Notes under the pieces: generated by a model
The model's database searches: none
What the model was told of the DNA's origin: nothing
Seen by the model: only the letters and a program-made list of their open reading frames with translations
Position numbers and translations under genes: made by a program
DNA from: Bolinopsis microptera
Taxonomy: Eukaryota; Ctenophora; Tentaculata; Lobata; Bolinopsidae
Length of the DNA: 21,776 bases
Assembly (NCBI RefSeq): GCF_026151205.1
Contig: NW_026971895.1
Coordinates: 1 to 21,776, forward strand
Direction of reading: 5' to 3'
Part shown: positions 18,327 to 21,776 of the stretch, piece after piece
Position numbering within the stretch: the stretch's first letter is position 1
Layout of the letters: the number at the start of each line of letters is the position of its first letter

Positions 18327-20531
18327 ACCGTTCCTCCCCATCCGCTGCGGTGCAGGCGGGTCACTAGCCACGTTGCTGTATAGCCGTCCATTAACTTTGC
18401 CGATGTGATGTCTTCTGTCTGCCCCGCCATTTAACCTAGTAAATACAGATTGTTTAATGAGTCCAGCAAGGACTCTTGCCCCTGACTTGTTAAGATGAAG
18501 TGTATCAGGTCGACCATTTCTGTCAAATTGTTTTGAAAGTTCGTCCGCAAGAACACGGTTGCAGGCGAACTTCATAAAACCCTGAACACGCACAACATCC
18601 TTACATGTAGGGAGCAGGTCAAAATGAATAAGTCTATTAAATGAATCAACTTTAAAATTCAGCTGTAAGTCCCTAGTGGGAAGCAGCTGACAAACAAATA
18701 CAGCTCTAGTGCTAGGGCTAAGCTTCTTAATTTGTTTTATTTTCAGCTTCAGTTTATTGTAGCAATCAGCGATATCATTCTCAGATTTAACATCAGGCTG
18801 TCTCACGTCATTGATCCCACAGTGGAGCACTACATTGGCGTAACCCATGCAGGACACAGGGTTGATATCATCAATTCTGGGAGCCCAGAATTTTTGACCT
18901 GGCATGAGCTCGCCAAAGGTACCCCTCTTGTCAGACCCAAAACGCAAGAGGCCTGTGTTTGAATCACCATGTAAACTTGTGCAATTTTTATTAGTCCAGC
19001 TAACAGCACGAAAGGTCAGCGAGTATCTAATGCCATCTGATATTGAGCCACGCTCAATCATATGGCTGTAAACTTCTTGTGATCTACGGCTCATTATGTA
19101 CAAGGAGCGGTCTAAACATTCATAAGAAGATTCAGTTCCAGAGTCACATTCAGTGAACTTGATGTTACAACTCTGGCCGAGAGACAAAGTAAAAATTGAG
19201 GATTCCGGATGGATGGTCACTTCACGGTCTGAATGATTAGGTAGGTGACTATCAGGGCCATCATATCTGTTGATGAGACATGAGTTAATAACTGGGGCCG
19301 TCAGGTGGGGCTGCTCCGGGTAGCACTTATTGTACAGCTCAGTTTGTACTTTGTTCATTTCATCAAATAATGGTTTAAGTTCCTCAGGAATCGGTGGAAC
19401 ATTTTTTGAAGATTTAGAACCAGTGTAGTGGTAGGGATTGCCAAATGAAATGACAGAGTGACCGTTCTCTGATTCGAAGGAACATGACTGAAGAAAGGCA
19501 GTAATTTTATCAGATTCAGTTGTCAGAATGAAATCTGGCTTGATTTCCGTTACAGGCACCTGGTCATGTGCTATATGAGGGGTAGGCTGGTCAGGTTGTA
19601 AGAAAGTATGTGGTGGAGGAGAGTGTTTCTCAGCCACAGGTGGTGCTCTGGATTGAGGAGATGCTTTAAGATCCTGTATTTGACTACCTAAACTGTTAAG
19701 TTGGGTCTGGAAAGTTGTCTCACTTTCGGTTAGTGCCTGGAGCTTGTCTTCGATCCTTTTCATTAGCTCCTCGTTCTTGTGAGATGTTACCTCCGGCTTA
19801 TCACTGATCTTCTGGAGTTGTTCAACCAACTGATGTGTCTGTTTTACCATGTCAGTGATTGAACCATCCTCTGATGCTTTTTGCTTAGCAATTTCACTCA
19901 TATGTTCCTCTATCTTACTCACTTTGTTTTGGTGATGCTTCAGACCTTCCTCACTGATTAATATATGTTGAACATGTAGCTCGAGGTTCTGTATGGCCAA
20001 TAGTCCATCTTTGAGGTTGTCAAAGTTCACTTTGTTGAGCAGGTCACCAAATGATGCCATTTGTTCCAGCTTCTCACTTGCTATTCCTATTTCATGAACA
20101 CTGTTGGCTTGCTGGATCGTGAGTGTGTTTCTACAGACATGGCAGAGGTCGAGGTCATGATTTATGGTTGGGATTGGTGCTACATAGCAGAATGGGCATA
20201 GATACTCTACCAGTTTGTTGATTTGGGACTGTCCCATGCCCTTCATGCTTAGACAATCCACATGCCAGAACTGGTGACATTTTGAACAGTCAATCTTCCA
20301 TGCATCCGAAGAATTGCCACAAGGGCATTGTTCTAGGTCTCTGTGGTTGGTGAGCAGGGCAGGTGTATCTCCAGCTGGAATCACATTTAAGGCAGTCTGC
20401 AGCACATCTACGTCCTTTTTCAGAGATGACTTCTTGGCTGTTTTCCTGTCTTTTGTGTCTGTAGGGGTGTTTGCGCCTGAATTCCGCCTGTTACCAGGGG
20501 GTTTGATGCCAGCAGTCTTTTGACCTGACAT
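18324..20531 (-). CDS. LINE ORF1 protein: PHD finger, coiled coil, AlkB-like 2OG-Fe(II) dioxygenase, SGNH esterase
   Basis: A 735-aa open frame begins at an ATG that has an in-frame TGA 15 nt upstream. Residues 69-115 hold a PHD-like finger (C69, C71, C82, C85, H90, C93, C112, C115), and a CxxC pair follows at 130/133. Residues ~150-290 are charged and heptad-like, fitting a coiled coil for multimerisation, followed by a Pro-rich linker. Residues ~350-510 match the AlkB family: NRYDGPDSHLPNHSD places the H433-x-D435 metal pair, H490 is the distal metal ligand, and RYSLTFR (R502, R508) matches the RYNLTFR 2-oxoglutarate motif of E. coli AlkB. Residues ~517-700 are an SGNH hydrolase: GDS (S524), GIND (572-575) and DTLH (D676, H679). 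PHD plus esterase is known from CR1-like ORF1 proteins. The AlkB domain is the unusual part. The likely role is an RNA-binding or chaperone partner of ORF2p; enzyme activity is inferred. No RRM or zinc knuckle is seen. Confidence 0.93.
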   Translation of the reverse strand: MSGQKTAGIKPPGNRRNSGANTPTDTKDRKTAKKSSLKKDVDVLQTALNVIPAGDTPALLTNHRDLEQCPCGNSSDAWKIDCSKCHQFWHVDCLSMKGMGQSQINKLVEYLCPFCYVAPIPTINHDLDLCHVCRNTLTIQQANSVHEIGIASEKLEQMASFGDLLNKVNFDNLKDGLLAIQNLELHVQHILISEEGLKHHQNKVSKIEEHMSEIAKQKASEDGSITDMVKQTHQLVEQLQKISDKPEVTSHKNEELMKRIEDKLQALTESETTFQTQLNSLGSQIQDLKASPQSRAPPVAEKHSPPPHTFLQPDQPTPHIAHDQVPVTEIKPDFILTTESDKITAFLQSCSFESENGHSVISFGNPYHYTGSKSSKNVPPIPEELKPLFDEMNKVQTELYNKCYPEQPHLTAPVINSCLINRYDGPDSHLPNHSDREVTIHPESSIFTLSLGQSCNIKFTECDSGTESSYECLDRSLYIMSRRSQEVYSHMIERGSISDGIRYSLTFRAVSWTNKNCTSLHGDSNTGLLRFGSDKRGTFGELMPGQKFWAPRIDDINPVSCMGYANVVLHCGINDVRQPDVKSENDIADCYNKLKLKIKQIKKLSPSTRAVFVCQLLPTRDLQLNFKVDSFNRLIHFDLLPTCKDVVRVQGFMKFACNRVLADELSKQFDRNGRPDTLHLNKSGARVLAGLIKQSVFTRLNGGADRRHHIGKVNGRLYSNVASDPPAPQRMGRNG

Positions 20532-21012
20532 GATGAGATAAGATCTTCAAGTGAGTCGGACAGCAAAGACACAAGAATCGCAGCAATAAATCAACAAGAA
20601 AACTTACGAACTCCCCTTTGGGGGCGTTAAATCATTCTATCCCTGAACTCAAATTATTTGTTATATAGCAGCGCCAAAAGTATTAAAACAAAAGATCACT
20701 GCATCAAAGTATGCGCCTCAACAAAAGCTACTTATGCTTTTTACGGAGAAATAAGATAATAGTGTTTTTGAGTATGTTGATCTGTGTCAAAAGCATTCTG
20801 AGTGATTTATATAAGGGCATATACTGATTTTAAATACATTGCAAAAGATTTGATATCGATTCATGAAGTTTAAAAAAAGTTACTGCAATACTGAAGGCGC
20901 AGTAATTTTTGAATTTTGAGGCAAAGCTTTAATTTTGGTTATTTAACATACTTCCAGGATGAATCGCTGTTCTAAATTCTTTATAAGTTCTGTTATAAAT
21001 AGAGAGAATAAT

Positions 21013-21048
21013 CAATGAAACAAGAAATTTCAATGAAACAAGAAATTT
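21013..21048. repeat. Tandem duplication of an 18-bp unit
   Basis: CAATGAAACAAGAAATTT occurs twice without spacing. Confidence 0.75.
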
Positions 21049-21301
21049 AATTTTAGCACATTTTACAGAATAAAAAGATGTAAAACAATTCATAAAATAT
21101 AATGCACATTTTGGTGTATGACTTTTTGTCCTTGACTGCTTGTTTGGTTTCGGAAGGACAGGTAACTTACGGGGCAAGGAATGCGCGTGCCTGGAAGCTT
21201 TTGCATACACCGAAACGCTAGTTCAGTCAAGTTTTTAGAGACAAGGCTCACATTAGGACTAAAAGAAAAATTGTTAACAGACATTAGGGGTTCTGTTTAA
21301 A

Positions 21302-21338
21302 GCGGAATGCGACTGCATTTAATGCGGAATGCGACTGC
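21302..21338. repeat. 22-bp-spaced direct repeat
   Basis: GCGGAATGCGACTGC occurs at 21302-21316 and 21324-21338. Confidence 0.7.
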
Positions 21339-21776
21339 TTTTCTTGTTGATGGATCGTTAATAGACTTTTGTGCTTTCACGCTTATGATCATTTGTCATA
21401 AATACTCTATATTGTACCATTGCTTTAAACTACCGTGTACAATTAAATAAACATGTGAGAATTTGATGTCTTTTGTATCGACTGTATGTTATATCCCTAT
21501 ATAATATAACAAAATCATGATTACATAGCATGGCAATTGTGTGAGAACATAAGGCAACTATTATATGCTAAAACAACTAAGGCTGTATGGTTTGACTCAG
21601 AAAAAAAGAAACACGCTATATGCAGCATTATTAATTATACTGCTCATTTATGTTGTCACTTGGACACAAAGACCTATCACATCTGTCAAAGAATATTACA
21701 CTCCCCTTACAAGCAAACTATCTCCCTGTATGGTGAGTGAAATTATTAAAGCTATCAGTGAATATCAGGTATGTAA

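Larger units (their letters stand above)
14935..20531 (-). mobile_element. Coding part of a non-LTR (LINE) retrotransposon, CR1/L2-like, both ORFs intact
   Basis: Two adjacent open frames on the same strand encode a PHD/coiled-coil/AlkB/SGNH ORF1 and a PHD/endonuclease/reverse transcriptase ORF2, which is the architecture of a bicistronic autonomous LINE. Neither frame is broken over 5.6 kb, so the copy is young, selected, or both. The true termini are not resolved. The 5' UTR extends above 20531, and the 3' UTR and tail extend below 14935. No convincing poly(A) or microsatellite tail and no target-site duplication could be matched by eye; a T12 run at 13407-13418 is a weak candidate for a minus-strand A tail. 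Confidence 0.93.
20532..21776. other. LINE 5' UTR and flanking non-coding DNA
   Basis: The first ~100-150 bases above 20531, including a CCCCTTTGGGG palindrome near 20614, probably form the element's 5' UTR. Its boundary is not visible. The rest is AT-rich with two short tandem duplications and no gene. Confidence 0.4.

Noticed and set aside
15758-20523. Several plus-strand frames of 60-85 codons within the LINE
   Set aside because: They are antisense shadows of ORF1 and ORF2.

Overview
The window reads as animal, most likely invertebrate, nuclear DNA. It is AT-rich and mostly non-coding. It carries a non-LTR retrotransposon, a hAT-type MITE, several minisatellites, and GT-AG introns in one candidate host gene. 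Nothing points to a bacterium, phage or virus. The species cannot be named from the sequence.

Layout. 1-7.7 kb holds no convincing gene. It contains degraded tandem repeats: a ~60-bp unit at 590-1210, a ~22-bp unit with a terminal inversion at 2094-2240, an ~18-bp unit at 4521-4668, and a 10-bp unit at 6354-6800. It also has a ~50-base G tract and many homopolymer-length irregularities that look like sequencing or assembly error. 7.8-11.3 kb on the minus strand appears to be the 5' part of a host gene. A start exon (11221-11325), a second exon (10928-11020) and a third (9865-10210) have splice signals and share phase 0. An in-frame TAA and apparent frameshifts break the reading, and further coding-like pieces lie downstream to about 7.8 kb. 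11.9-12.2 kb is a 304-bp hAT-like MITE with an 8-bp target duplication. 12.4-13.4 kb is a cluster of short palindromic modules with 3-base loops; one of them is flanked by a 14-bp direct repeat. 13.4-14.9 kb is non-coding with more hairpins.

14,935-20,531 (minus) is the main feature: a two-ORF LINE of the CR1/L2-like (jockey-group) type with both ORFs open. ORF1 (735 aa) encodes a PHD finger, a coiled-coil region, an AlkB-like 2-oxoglutarate/Fe(II) dioxygenase domain with its metal and 2-oxoglutarate residues, and an SGNH esterase. ORF2 (1127 aa) encodes a second PHD finger, an APE-type endonuclease and a reverse transcriptase. ORF2 starts 5 nt after the ORF1 stop, so it is probably translated by reinitiation. 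ORF1p would bind and chaperone the RNA and supply possible demethylase and esterase activities. ORF2p would nick the target and copy the RNA. The AlkB-like domain inside a retrotransposon ORF1 is the most interesting thing in the window. The last 1.2 kb is non-coding.
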